A stretch of DNA of 64,000 bases from Linum tenue (lineage: Eukaryota; Streptophyta; Magnoliopsida; Malpighiales; Linaceae), in contig CAMGYJ010000008.1 of the NCBI GenBank assembly GCA_946122785.1, positions 24,639,475 to 24,703,474 on the forward strand, given 5' to 3'. Position numbers and translations under genes: made by a program. The notes under the pieces were generated by a model, which was not told the DNA's origin, made no database searches, and saw nothing but the letters and a program-made list of their open reading frames with translations. Shown in pieces: positions 21,775 to 32,399 of this stretch; within the stretch, counting starts at the first letter, position 1; the number at the start of each line of letters is the position of its first letter.

Positions 21775-22705
21775 GTGGGTAGTTGTCATCCCTAAACTCA
21801 AAGACCATCCACTCCGAGAACATGCATGCCAACCAACCCTTGATTGTCTGACCTCCTCCTTTCTAACAATTCTTTTAAATGACTTAATCAGCATGGCTTT
21901 GATGGAAGCATCTCAATCCATTTTTAATCAAGTCTCTTATGTAGTTTATTCTTATGAACAATAGCTGGGTTATTTTGTTCGTTTTTTATGTTTTCGGTTT
22001 ATGCCTCCATTTTGGGAGTGGGCGAGTTAGGGGTAGAATTTTAATAGGACCACCTTAGATTAGGGGTTTTCCATGTACGGTTTGGGTTTAGCTAATTGGA
22101 AAATTAGGGTTTTAGGAACTATATATTTGTAGTTTCGGCATAAGAACGTATTCAAATAAAATTTATACCAAACAGGTTATTTTTGTACATTACATTGTTT
22201 TCAGACTTGTTAGTACGAGTATCCTATTCATGTAAAGACTATTTTAACCTCTTATTTATGGTTACAAAACATCAACTAATGAAAACCATATCAACCAAGA
22301 TACACAAACCTTATCTTACTTGTCTGAGTTTTGAGTTTTCACAACCAATGATCAAAATCGACCAATGTGATTAATGAAAAATCAAATCAAATATAAAGAA
22401 TAAAACATGACTTCCTAGGATGGGAATTAGACAAACTTTTGACGAGTGTTATGTTTTCTTTTTGTTTTCCTCCATCTCCTCAACACTTCCAACATATTTC
22501 ATGTGATGTGCAAGAAAAGCTAATGGGATATCGATATGCATTCAGAAGAAAAAGCTTCTGTTCCAATTAATGAATGGGTCAGAAATCAGCTTGGCGTCCT
22601 CACTTCAACAAGGAAGACAACCCCACTCATGCTCCATGTGAAATCGTCTATTTTCCCTTTGAGGAGAACCTGTACTTAGCTTATTTTTATCTCTTGGTGT
22701 ATAAC
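21775..22705. other. Gene-free spacer
   Basis: Mixed AT-rich sequence with only short open frames lacking any recognised domain. No repeats or RNA genes were recognised. Confidence 0.5.
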
Positions 22706-22914
22706 CTTGCTACTAGGGCTGCAAATGAGCAACTCGTTCGGCGTTCGATTCGAGAAAAGCTCGTTTGAAATTTAGCTTGTTAATAAACGAGTCGTACACG
22801 AGCTAAGCTTTGTTCAGCTCGTGAAGTTCGCGAGCTAGCTCGACTCAGTTGCTTGTTAAGCACTTGAGCTAAACTCGTGAGCTGCCTCGTTTAGAGCTCA
22901 TGATATGTCTCAAC

Positions 22915-24297
22915 TAGGGATGTCATTTCGGTTGCCGGTTAGCGGCTAACCGGCCGGTCTAACCGTTAACCGCCGGTTAGCGGCTAACCGGAAACCAAAA
23001 ATAACACGCATCGGTCGGTGGTCGGAATTGGTTATTGGTGCCGCGGTTAGCCGATAAACCGACACCGGTTAACCGGCTAACCGTCCCTAACCGACCGACC
23101 CTACGACGCCGTTTTGCCTATCTGAAATACGACCCATCCCCAACCCTAGAGACCCTCTCGTCGTCACACAGCCTCCCACTCCCTCTCATCGCAAAACCTC
23201 CATCCTCCCTCAGGCCTCTCGAGTCTTGTCGCAGCGTCGCCACTCCCACAGCCTGGAATCGGCTCGTCGGTCGCCGCCTCCCTCCAATCGGCTCGCCGGT
23301 CGCCGCCTCCCTTCAATTGCCTCTCCAAATTCCAATCGCCGCCAGAAAACAGTCCGCCATCGCCGATTCGCCGCGCCAGTCAACAAGCCGCCATCGCCGC
23401 GCCTCCAATCGCCCCTCCAATCGCCGCCAGTCAACAAAACCAGCATGCATGTAGTCGGCGGTGCGCCTCTCTGTTTTCCCCCATCGTTCCAAGTGAAAAC
23501 GAACTTCGATTGGGTTCGTCTGCTTGGTAGAAAGAAGAGAGAAGGGCCGAGAAGAGATGGAGAGAGAGTGGTAAGTGGGGGATCCCTTTTTGTTTCCTTA
23601 TTGCTTCTGTATGCATTGGTTGGTAAATGGTTTACAGTTTTGTGAAGTATACAGAGAGAGAGAGACACAGCAGCTAGCTAGAGGTGAGTGGATGAAAGTG
23701 AGTCTGTGAGGGATTAAGAAGAAAGAAAGGAAAGACAAAAGAAAACCCACATGCAGGTTTCGGTTCCAGAAAATGAAATTGGAAAGCAAAAAGGGCCATC
23801 AATGGTGTCTACAGAAAAGGAAAAGAAAAGGGAAGAGAAGGGCCGAGAAGAGATGGAGAGGGAGACCAAAATCGAGTCTTCCTCTGTTTATAGTTATCTG
23901 AAATTTGTGAGCGGTGGGTCTCTCTCGATTGTATTTTAGTAGGGAAAGTGCTCTTCTTGCACACGGCGGTTTCTGGTATCGGGGACAGAGGAGAAGAAGA
24001 AGAAGAAGAAGAAGAAGAAGAAGAAGAAAGAAGCTCTGTGGGTGGAGAAAAGGGACGAGGAAGCAGAAGAAAAAGAAGATGTCAAAGGAGGAGAAGATCC
24101 CTATGGTTCTTTCGGTTGCCAGCTATGTATTTTAACCGAACATCAATCTGTCGGTTGCCCCGGTTAAACCGCCCCTGAACCGAAACTGCCCGGTCGGTTT
24201 GCGGCTAACCGGGGCTCTGAGGTCGGTCGGTGGACGGTAGCATCTGGGCAGGTACTCGGTTTTCGGTTAAACCGAAACCGACCGGTTGCCAGCCCTA
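22915..24297. mobile_element. hAT element with gene-like cargo
   Basis: 1383 bp with ends TAGGGATGTC and, inverted, TAGGGCTGGC. It is flanked by an exact 8-bp duplication gtctcaac (22907-22914 and 24298-24305). The ends are rich in CGGTTAGCGGCTAACCGG-like words. The interior (about 23100-23940) is GC- and CT-rich, like a plant 5' leader or coding exon, with several open frames but no domain I recognise, followed by a GAA microsatellite. It sits inside the hAT at 22714-24750. It shares end sequence with the elements at 41849 and 52590. Confidence 0.9.
23990..24028 (+). repeat. GAA microsatellite
   Basis: About twelve tandem AAG/GAA triplets in the cargo of the hAT at 22915-24297. A similar run occurs in the related element at 52860-52904. 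Confidence 0.9.
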
Positions 24298-24935
24298 GTC
24301 TCAACATGTGGCTAGAGAGCCAACTCGATTACCGACTTATGGACGAATCAATTTATATCTTATGATTTTAATTGATATGGTTGTTAAATAATATATCTCA
24401 CCTAATATTAAGTTTAACACATTGAGTATGTGAAGAAATATATCTTATTTTCTACTTTGAAAAGAAATTATGTATCATAAATTGCTTCGATACTATGAAA
24501 TAACATGATTTGAAGTAGTTAAAATTTATTAACTAAATGATATATAATACCAACAAAATATAATATGAGATTAGGTGACAAAATAAATTATGTGTAGCAT
24601 GATATACAAAATGAAGTACCAAATAAAAGTCAAGATTTTAGTAAACAAGCTAGCTCGAACTCGACTCGGCTCGACTCGTTAATAAGCTCAGCTCGTTTAT
24701 TAACGAGCCGAGCTCAAGCTGAAGTAAAACTCGACTCATTTGCAGCCCTACTTGCTACAACTAACTTGTATTTACCAACAAAACACTTATTCTCAATAAC
24801 TCAAATTATTTGAAAAGAATTTCTTACCTTTTTATCCCTTACAACCTGAACTACATGTATTGTATATAACTCGAACTCGTTAGTCATACCATATTTTATA
24901 GCATCTGATCTGTTTCTCGTCATTTTCCTTGTATG

Positions 24936-25325
24936 TAGGGCTGTCAATTTGGTTTGGTTAACCAAACCATTAAGTATGAAAAACCAAAACCAAAAACCAA
25001 ATCTTCAAAAATCAAAAAACCAACATGTACTCATACACTCATATTTATTCTCATTTTCCTCCTTTTTTATTGAATAAATGTCATAATAATTATAAATACC
25101 CATTACAAATTATTGGTTGGCTCAAAAGAAACAAAAAAAATATTTGTTGATAAATAATATTATTCTTATTGGTTTCTTAATGGTTTCTATTGGTTTTTTT
25201 ATTTTAACCAAACCAAAACCATTAAGTTGCTTATTGGTTTAAAACCGAAAAACCGAAACCATTAGCTTTCCAATTGGTTTGGTTTCGATTAAAACCAAAA
25301 AACCAAAACCAAATGGACAGCCCTA
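24936..25325. mobile_element. Non-autonomous hAT element (MITE size)
   Basis: 390 bp with ends TAGGGCTGTC and an exact 8-bp duplication cttgtatg (24928-24935 and 25326-25333). Composition is dominated by AACCAAA/TTTGGTT words. Non-coding. Confidence 0.92.
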
Positions 25326-25605
25326 CTTGTATGTCTATATACAAATGTACCAACTTGACCTCACCCATGCTACCATCTCTCAACTTAACCGTTCCTCGTG
25401 AAGAGCATGTGAATTAGTACAACAATATTTGATACTGTTGAAAACAAAATTTCTCTTAGCCCACCACAACTCTTATGTTAAGTTCCATCACCAAACCATA
25501 AAATCTGAAAGGGAGAAAACGAGTAAAAGAGTGTTAAAATTATTTGTCCTTCCAACATGTGGTCTACTGAGCATTTATGCTACATATAAGCACAAAAAAC
25601 ATTTA

Positions 25606-25760
25606 CGAACTAGGGCTTCGCCTAGTGGTAATACCACTAGCCTAGAACTTGTAGGTTTCAGGTTCGAATCCCTTAAATGGTACCTTAATCACTAAAATGA
25701 AACCTATATAATCTTTATAAAAGCCTCTCAGAGAAGAGAGATACACACTCAGCAACACGC
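25606..25760 (+). mobile_element. Probable tRNA-derived SINE
   Basis: Contains a box A-like CCTAGTGGTAATACC (about 25621-25635) and a perfect box B-type GGTTCGAATCC (25661-25671), spaced as in a tRNA-derived RNA polymerase III promoter. A tRNA-unrelated tail follows. It does not fold as a full tRNA: the 3' acceptor partner is absent. The 3' end and target duplication could not be fixed. Confidence 0.5.
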
Positions 25761-25967
25761 CACCCTTAGTTTGAATTCACACTCCATAAATGGTCACTTA
25801 AGTTTGGGGCAGTATGACGAATTGGTCACGAAACTTTCTTTATCAACATACTAGTCACCGAAATTTCAAATAACTAATATAATAATCACGCCCGTACATT
25901 TCCTCTAAATTTTTCTATGTCCATATTGGTGTATCAACTGAACATAATTGATAACACAATTGGATAT

Positions 25968-27856
25968 TGTTGACACCTAAAATTAATTTGATCTGAATTA
26001 AATGCCGCATTAATTTGTCTCGGTGTTTAATTTGATAGCGCAGGATAACAAACGGTGTCGTTTGGAGTTGAGCGGTATCGCGGGAAGTTAAAACGATACC
26101 GCGGATCAAAAAACGGTACCGCAAGGAAGCTCAGCGGTACTGCGACACAGAAAACGACACCGCCGGAAATCAAAAAGGGCCATGCGTTTAATGGATGTTG
26201 GAGGAGGATTTTTTATTATTTAATTATTATTTTTTATTCCTTGTGAGAAGCGGCACCGCGGGGAGTTAAAACGATACCGCAAGGAAGCTCAGCGGTGCCG
26301 CGGTACTTGAAACGATACCGAAAATCAAAAGGGGGCAGCGCGGTTAGTGGGGTATTGGACAAGGAGTTTTGTTTATAATTAATTATTATTTTTATTCCTT
26401 GTTGGAAGGGGAAAATCTGTATCGCATGGAGATAAGCGGTATCGCGGAGAGTTAAAACGGTACCGCGGATTTAAAACGATGCCGCGAGAGCCTGGTAAGC
26501 GGTACCGATTAATTAAAAATCATATCGGGTAAGTGACCAAAATTCACTCAGCCCAATGCGAGCGCCGACTGCGGAGGTTCCATGGATTAATATTTTTTGG
26601 CTATATCAGCGGTGTCGTTTAATTCAAAACGGTACCGCGAGTAAACCCAACGGTACCGCGGATTAGCAAACGACAGTGTTTGAATAAAAAAAAACAATGT
26701 CGCAAAAGGAAAAACAAACGGAGCTGTTTTGGCGCTAATGATGTCGTTGGTCAATACACTAGTTGGACTAGTGATAGCCACATTGATTGATTAATATTTT
26801 TAATGACTTTTTAGCACGGTGTCGTTTAGTTGAAAACGATTCCGCAAGAGGAAGAAACGACACCGCGAATTTAAAAACGATGCCGCGAGTGGGCCAAACG
26901 ATGCCGCAGTAGTTAAAACGACAGTGTTAAATTTAAAGCGCCATCGCAAAGTTCAATAGCATCGCAGAAATAGAAAACGGTGTTGTTTAATTAAGAACGG
27001 CGCCGCGAAGTGAGAGTTTGACGGCGTGTCAATAATGATGGCCGGCTTAATTAATTAATATTTTAAGGATCAGTTTAGACGGTGTCGCTTTAGCCGAAAA
27101 CGACATCGTGGGAGATATCAACACCGTCACGGTACTGAAACGATGTTGTTTAATAGAAAACAACGTCGCAGTGGCGAGAGTTCAGCAATGATGGATTTTG
27201 GCTCATTGTCGTTTTGGCCAAGTTGCCGCGTGTCCAAGCGGTTTCGCACTCGTGGGAGTTACGCAACAAGGAGGAAGTTACCTGCACGGTTGACAGGAAT
27301 GAAGACGTGGGAGACAAAGGCGCGAAGGCAGTTACTACGACTGCGGGAGAAGAGCGAAGTATAAAGATTGGGGAGAGAGAGAAGTTCGGGACGGCAAAAT
27401 CAAATCACAAACTGCACCGTCGCAGATTATCAGTTTTTCTCTCTAGTTCGTAGAACTTCTCTGTCAAAGACCTCCTTTGCAGAGTCGTAGTAGTTGTAGA
27501 TCGTAGTCGTAGTTGCGGAGCTTTCCAGAGGAACCTCCATAGGAGTAGAGATAACGTAACTTAGAACACTCCTGGTTCGATTTTCTGGTTATTCGCCGAA
27601 CACCCTCGTTCGAACGTAGTTTGGAGAGGTGGTGAACCGAATAACGGTTGTTTGATTAGAAGTCAAAGGGGCATCGATCAAATCAACATCGCCGACGCCA
27701 GCGGTGGATATTTGACGGTCTTCTTGGTTTCTGTTTAATCGATCAAATCAACGGCGCCGACTTCGGCGGCGGATATTTGACGGTTGTGATTGACGTGTGT
27801 TTTGTGTTTACTTGAAAACAGTGCGCATTGAACACACGAGTTTCGCCAACGAAACA
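25968..27856 (+). repeat. Long LTR of a non-autonomous Gypsy-like element
   Basis: It starts TGTTGACACCTAAAATT, a start typical of Tat/Ogre-like Gypsy LTRs, and ends ...GAAACA. It is followed by AAT and TGGCACACCTGGTGGGACA (from 27860), a good primer binding site candidate. It is 1889 bp and unusual in content: it is filled with a degenerate GC-rich word array and ends with two direct copies of a 'gatcaaatcaac...gatatttgacggt' unit (about 27675-27722 and 27739-27786). No matching 3' LTR is present in the window, so the element is truncated. Confidence 0.6.
26030..27170. repeat. Degenerate AAACGRYACCGCG word array
   Basis: Some thirty irregularly spaced words of the type aacggtaccgcg, aacgataccgcg, aacgacaccgcg, aacgatgccgcg or agcggtatcgcg, separated by 5-60 bases of AT-rich sequence. 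Many contain KpnI-like GGTACC palindromes and CpG pairs. The array lies inside the LTR and has no fixed period, so it is not an ordinary tandem satellite. Confidence 0.8.
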
Positions 27857-27944
27857 AATTGGCACACCTGGTGGGACACGTGTGTTTGGTGCGAATACGG
27901 CTCCACGTCGAGGAAATCAAGATCGTGATCTTCCACACGTACCT

Positions 27945-29389
27945 ATGGAGGAGGAGGCGCCCGACATCGAAGTTGGTCAGGCGAACGGCGCAGATAGACG
28001 TACTCAAGGGATGGAAGAGCGGCTACATGATGAAATCCTGTATGTACTTCAATCCATGGAGGAGTTTCGCCAATCCATGAAGGAGTTTCACCAAGAGGTA
28101 AATCTCCAATTTGATAATCTTGAAAAGAAAATGGATAAGTTTGAAAACAACATAGATCGATGGTTTGATAAGTTGGATGACTGTGTTTCTGATTTTAGTA
28201 TGTCAATACATAGAGCCACATGTGATTTTGATCTGTTTAAATCTGAAACCATGTCTGTTGCGTGCGATGATTTGATGGTTGATCGGATAGCCAAGGTCAA
28301 CCAAACGCCATCGACGAGTATGGCTACAACATTGTTGCCAGAAGCAAGGAATCCCAATGTGTCTTTTCCAGTGAACAACATTGGTCTTAAGGACACTCAA
28401 GTTGGAGGTGGCCTGCAGAAGCCACTACAAAGAGGTCAGTATCAACATATTTCTAATAAGAATGAAAATAAGAATCAGGGTGGACAATCTGGTTACAATC
28501 ACGTTGAGCATAGCAAGCTCGCGTATGAGGGGTTGTCCAAGCAACATCGCGATGGGGTTCAATCTAAGCCGCTAGGGGGGCATGAGATCCCACCGCATGG
28601 CCGGTTGAAAGAAAAACAACACCGTAAGTGACAAATAATTTTGCCACATCCACCCCATTCTATGAAAAATCAAACTAGGATAACCACAAACACTACTCAA
28701 GTTGGAGGTGGTGACCACGTGAAAAAATCTAATGCCACCAAAGTGGGCATGAATCAACAGAACCCTCATTGTCATTTGTCCCCAAAGCCTCCACTGAGTG
28801 GACAGGGGGCAAGTTCAATCAACCCCAACATGGAGTTGTCACACCAATGCTGGCTGGGAACAAGTCTTCCATGATTTTCGGACAGGGGGACAAGCTAAAT
28901 GCCCGAAAACTTTCAATCTCACGTGAAAATTCAAAAGATACCAAGTGGTTCTGTGATAAGTGCATTAATCAAAATAACCACATGACTGTTGATGAAGCTC
29001 GTAAGTCTCAAACTCAACAACGTCGTAATTGTGTGCAGCTCACAAAACAAGACCAGTCTGGGCAAGCGATGCCACATGGTCGATTTGACAGGACAAAGAC
29101 GTTAGAAAACTTCAATGTCCCGCCAAGAGTAAAAAACACCGGTGATTTTCTCTGCCACGACCCTGTGGCTAAGATGAAGCCAAATCAAGCTCGTGGAATT
29201 TCAAACCAAGTTGTTCGAGCTCGACGAACTGGAGAGCTACAAACCACCATTGATTCCAAAACATCAAAACCAACGCGTGTGAAGCCAGCTGTGATGAATC
29301 ATGGACTTTACGGATGGCTTGTCTGGTTTGATCCATGGAGTTGGCAGTGGATGTGGACTTTTGGCATAATGATTTATGCCAAAGTCTAG
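27945..29389 (+). pseudogene. Gag-like open frame of a non-autonomous LTR element
   Basis: Starts at MEEEAPDIEVG, 88 bases after the LTR end, and is open to a stop at 28629. The same frame continues at 28641-28874, and after a shift near 28800-28870 at 28769-29389. The N-terminal part is a predicted amphipathic coiled coil (HDEILYVLQSMEEFRQSM..., ...NLEKKMDKFENNIDRWFDKL). The remainder is hydrophilic and Gln/Asn/Lys-rich. I recognise no protease, reverse transcriptase or integrase. Position after a primer binding site suggests a gag-derived protein. This is inference; no family match is claimed. Confidence 0.45.
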
Positions 29390-29955
29390 TCGTTATTTAT
29401 TTATTTAGATATTATTAAGTAAATAGAGTGTGGCTAATTTAGGCCACGAGAAAATTACTATATATATAAAAAGTAGCATGGCAAAGCTTGCCGCATCATT
29501 GCGAGCAATATTAAATATTTAGAATGGGTCGCTTTGATTTTAAAAAAAAATGCGGCCTGGTTAAAACATTTTTTCTTTATGATACAACATTTTGACGGAC
29601 AACTTTTTACGATGAATAATAGTGACCGTTTTATAAATTATTTTGAATTTTAGTGACAAATTTGTTATAAGCCCATAATGCAGTGATCAATTCGTTAATA
29701 AATGATTCTACAATATTGTTGTATTGGTGAATGTCTATGCACCCAACTTTATATATTACTCCTCCCAGGTCCCTGCTTTCTGTACGTGGGCACCGGGCAG
29801 TGTCGCCCACAGGCTAGCACGACACGGCATGATTAGAGCACGACACGAGCACGGGCATGAAATAAATGGGCCAGCCCGGCACGAGGATGAATAATTTATG
29901 GGCCGTGTCGGGTCTAAACTTCATGGGCACGAGCACGGGCACGGCACGGTAGATA

Positions 29956-30608
29956 CAGCGGCGGATCCAGAACACAGAAGGGCACTGGGCCGCATTTCAT
30001 TAGAAAATTTGAACTGTAAAAAAATATTATAGTTTTTTTACAATATAAATTGTACACGACGGTATTTTAATTTAGCGAATACATCAATAATGGAGTCTAC
30101 ATCCATACCAATAGTATACACTGTTTTAAATAAAATACTTGAGCAATCGGCGAGAAATTCATCGCTCGTTTTGTTGCACAAAATAGTTTTCATATGTTTC
30201 ATTGTTGAAAAGGTTCTACCCTAGTAATTGGTGATACGATCAACGTCAACGCTAGACAAATCAATCGTGCATTGTGTGTCCATACATATATCCATTAGCT
30301 GCTTTAGTAAATTTTCAAGGAATAAAACTCATATTTCTTATAGTCTTTTACGTTTAGACTTTTAGAATTTTAGATTTCATTGTTTTTTTAGAAGAATAAT
30401 CTTTGGAGGTAGAATTTCTAGGCTAAATTTATAGTAGTGATTTGAATATGTTAATTTGAATCATTTTTCTAGTTACACCCAATTTTGTTATAAAAGAACA
30501 CTAGGCCGAATAACTAAAATCGAAAAATTCATAAAGACTATACTAACTCCGGATCCAGAGGAGGGCTGGGCCGGGGCCCGGGGTGGCCACCCCCTGGATC
30601 CGCTAGTG
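29956..30608 (-). mobile_element. Tip100-type hAT element, internally deleted
   Basis: Ends CAGCGGCGGATCCAG and, inverted, CACTAGCGGATCCAG. It is flanked by an exact 8-bp duplication ggtagata (29948-29955 and 30609-30616). CAG...GGATCCAG ends are characteristic of plant Tip100-group hATs. It keeps a piece of transposase C-terminus on the minus strand. At 653 bp it is a deletion derivative. Confidence 0.88.
30040..30220 (-). pseudogene. hAT transposase C-terminal dimerisation domain remnant
   Basis: The minus strand translates to RTFSTMKHMKTILCNKTSDE, followed by FLADCSSILFKTVY and DVDSIIDVFAKLK. This fits the conserved hAT C-terminal (R)xFSxMKxxKxxLRxxMxDExLxDxL dimerisation block of TTF-type zinc-finger hATs. 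Upstream domains are gone. It cannot encode a working transposase. Confidence 0.7.
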
Positions 30609-31190
30609 GGTAGATAAGTGGGCCGTGTCGGACCTAATATTTTCGAGACTTTATTGAGTATAAGAACGGACATGACACGAAAATAATATTTATTTGATAA
30701 AAAATAAATATTAAAAGAATTATAGGTTCAAATATTACAAAACACAAGTAGAAAAATAATTATTTGTTGTTGTTAGAAGTGTCATAAAGATATATACGTA
30801 ATTACTAACATAAGTAAAAATGGACAAAGAATTAAACAAAGCCAAATCACACTCGCTATATTTCCAATTTTCTTTTCCCCCTAATTTGTTACTTTTCTCA
30901 AACATTATCGGTTAATACTATCTTCCCCGTCCAATTTTCACCTTCTTTTTCATTCTCTTTTTTGTTTTCGTCATTTTCATTCAACACGAATACGAGCATG
31001 GCAAGAGCACGAATAGACACGACACGATTCGAACCGTGTCCGGGCCTGGGTCGGGCCTAGCAAAGTTAATAAATGGTCTTGCATAGCACAGCACGAAAAC
31101 TGTCGGGCCGTGCACGACACGAAATAAATGGGCTCAAAACATGCCCGTGCCGTGCCGGCCCAAGCACGGCCCAGCGCCCACGTACACAGT

Positions 31191-31599
31191 GCTTCCTCTG
31201 CAAAACCCAACATTATCCCTCCAAACGCCACAACACAAATGGAAGAGATAACCCACAGAACTGGGTCCGGATCACCTCAGTAACCATCCCATCAGTAACC
31301 ATCAGTAACCCCTTCCCCTGGCCCCCACGTGTCAGCTTTTTCTTTTTATTTTAAAAAAATACGGAGGGGCACTAAGGTAAAATTGCACCCCTATTTAATG
31401 ATGTCTCTGACGCGCTGACGCTGACCAGATCACATCAGCTTCTTCTCTCTCCTCAAACAACCTTTAATTTTCCTTCTCTTAATCTTTAACGGACGATTTC
31501 TCACTCGTTTTAAGTCGGAATTTAATTTTTTTTGCACAGTTAGATCAGATTAATTGTGTTCTTCAAAATGATATCCACTTTGATATTTTTCAGACATAA
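31191..31599. other. Gene-free spacer with GTAACC direct repeats
   Basis: Contains 'cagtaaccatc' repeated three times near 31279-31310 and a T/A-rich stretch. Words near 31260-31300 reappear inverted near 32960-33020 (for example gtaacc and 'cccgg'), so the 31.3-33.0 kb interval could be a degenerate long-TIR element. Ends are not resolved. Confidence 0.3.
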
Positions 31600-31649
31600 A
31601 AAAATTTGTCAGTTATTACCAGTCATTACCATATGATAATGACTGGTAT

Positions 31650-32370
31650 TGACCATACCATATGGTATGAAAAATTTTGGCACATCAATATATATTACGT
31701 TACCACCCAATACCATATATTGATATTACCACACTATACCATATGGTATAGTGTGGTAATATCAATATATATTTCATTACCACCCAATACCATATGGTAT
31801 AGTGTGGTAATATCAACATATGGTAAATCTAACTACCATACAATACCACCATAGTAGAACATGGTTAATCGAATGAACACAAATTAATTGTAATTACCAT
31901 ACAATACCACATGGTATGAGAAGGTAAAACCATACAAAAATAATATAAATCTAATTACAATCCTTTACGACCATAGTAAAACACGATATCCATGAAAATA
32001 CATTTCGTTACCACACTTTACCATATGGTATAGACACATTACCATATGGTATAGACACATTACCATATGGTATATACAAATTACCATATGGTATAGTGTG
32101 GTATATACACATTACCATATGGTATATACACAATTACCATATGGTATATACAAATTACCATATGGTATATACACATTACCATATGGTATAGTGTGGTAAT
32201 CTCGGTATATATATATATACAATTACGACTCTCTTCACTTTCTTCTCCAGCTTCATTGTCTTCTAACTCTTTTTTCTCAGAACTGGAGTCGATTACCACC
32301 CACTACCACCATGATAAAACTCGTGACCATAAAGATACATTTAGTTATCACACATTACCATATGGTATAG
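31650..32370. repeat. Array of the palindrome ACCATATGGT
   Basis: Twelve perfect copies of ACCATATGGT (mostly within TTACCATATGGTAT) plus several one-mismatch copies. Eight lie in 32028-32190 at roughly 20-22 base spacing, separated by 'atacacatt', 'agacacatt' or 'agtgtggtaat'. Outlying copies carry the flank 'tatagtgtggtaat', which is itself partly palindromic with 'attaccacac'. The array is AT-rich and non-coding. Confidence 0.92.
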
Positions 32371-32399
32371 TGTGGTAATACCAATACATATTACCTACA

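Larger units (their letters stand above)
22714..24750. mobile_element. hAT element split by another hAT
   Basis: Ends TAGGGCTGCAAATGAG (perfect 16-bp inverted repeat) and an exact 8-bp duplication cttgctac (22706-22713 and 24751-24758). Subterminal words are GCTCG/CGAGC. Removing the nested element (22915-24297 plus one target copy) leaves about 650 bp of non-coding DNA. Confidence 0.92.
25790..29712. mobile_element. Composite element with inverted ends around an LTR-type retroelement
   Basis: The two ends are inverted relatives over about 100 bp. The left has gaattggtcacg, tagtcaccgaaatttcaaat and ataatcac. The inverted right has gaattgatcact, ttgtcactaaaattcaaaat and ggtcacta. Between them lies a TGTTGACACC-starting LTR with a primer binding site and a gag-like frame. 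Either the retroelement inserted into a Mutator-like element, or the inverted ends are unrelated repeats that happen to flank it. No target duplication was identified. Confidence 0.4.
29790..31190. mobile_element. GC-rich element with inverted ends, split by a Tip100-type hAT
   Basis: The left end (GTACGTGGGCACCGGGCAGT...GCACGACACGG) and the inverted right end (GTACGTGGGCGCTGGGCCGT...GGCACGGCACGG) are similar. Both continue into ACGGGC/GCCCGTGC-rich sequence with 'gaaataaatgggc' words. That is the design of the non-autonomous hATs in this window, but no 8-bp duplication could be matched, so the exact ends are unsure. A second element (29956-30608) interrupts it. Confidence 0.5.

Noticed and set aside
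23914..24178. Glu/Arg-rich protein
   Set aside because: Produced by a GAA microsatellite in a hAT element.
25613..25684. A tRNA gene
   Set aside because: Box A and B are present but acceptor-stem pairing and a proper anticodon arm are not; a SINE fits better.
32081..32299. Minus-strand 72-codon frame (repeated YHMVICIYHMV)
   Set aside because: Translation of the ACCATATGGT array.
31650..32370. CRISPR-like array
   Set aside because: Plant nuclear DNA; the repeat is a 10-bp palindrome with short, similar spacers and there are no cas genes.
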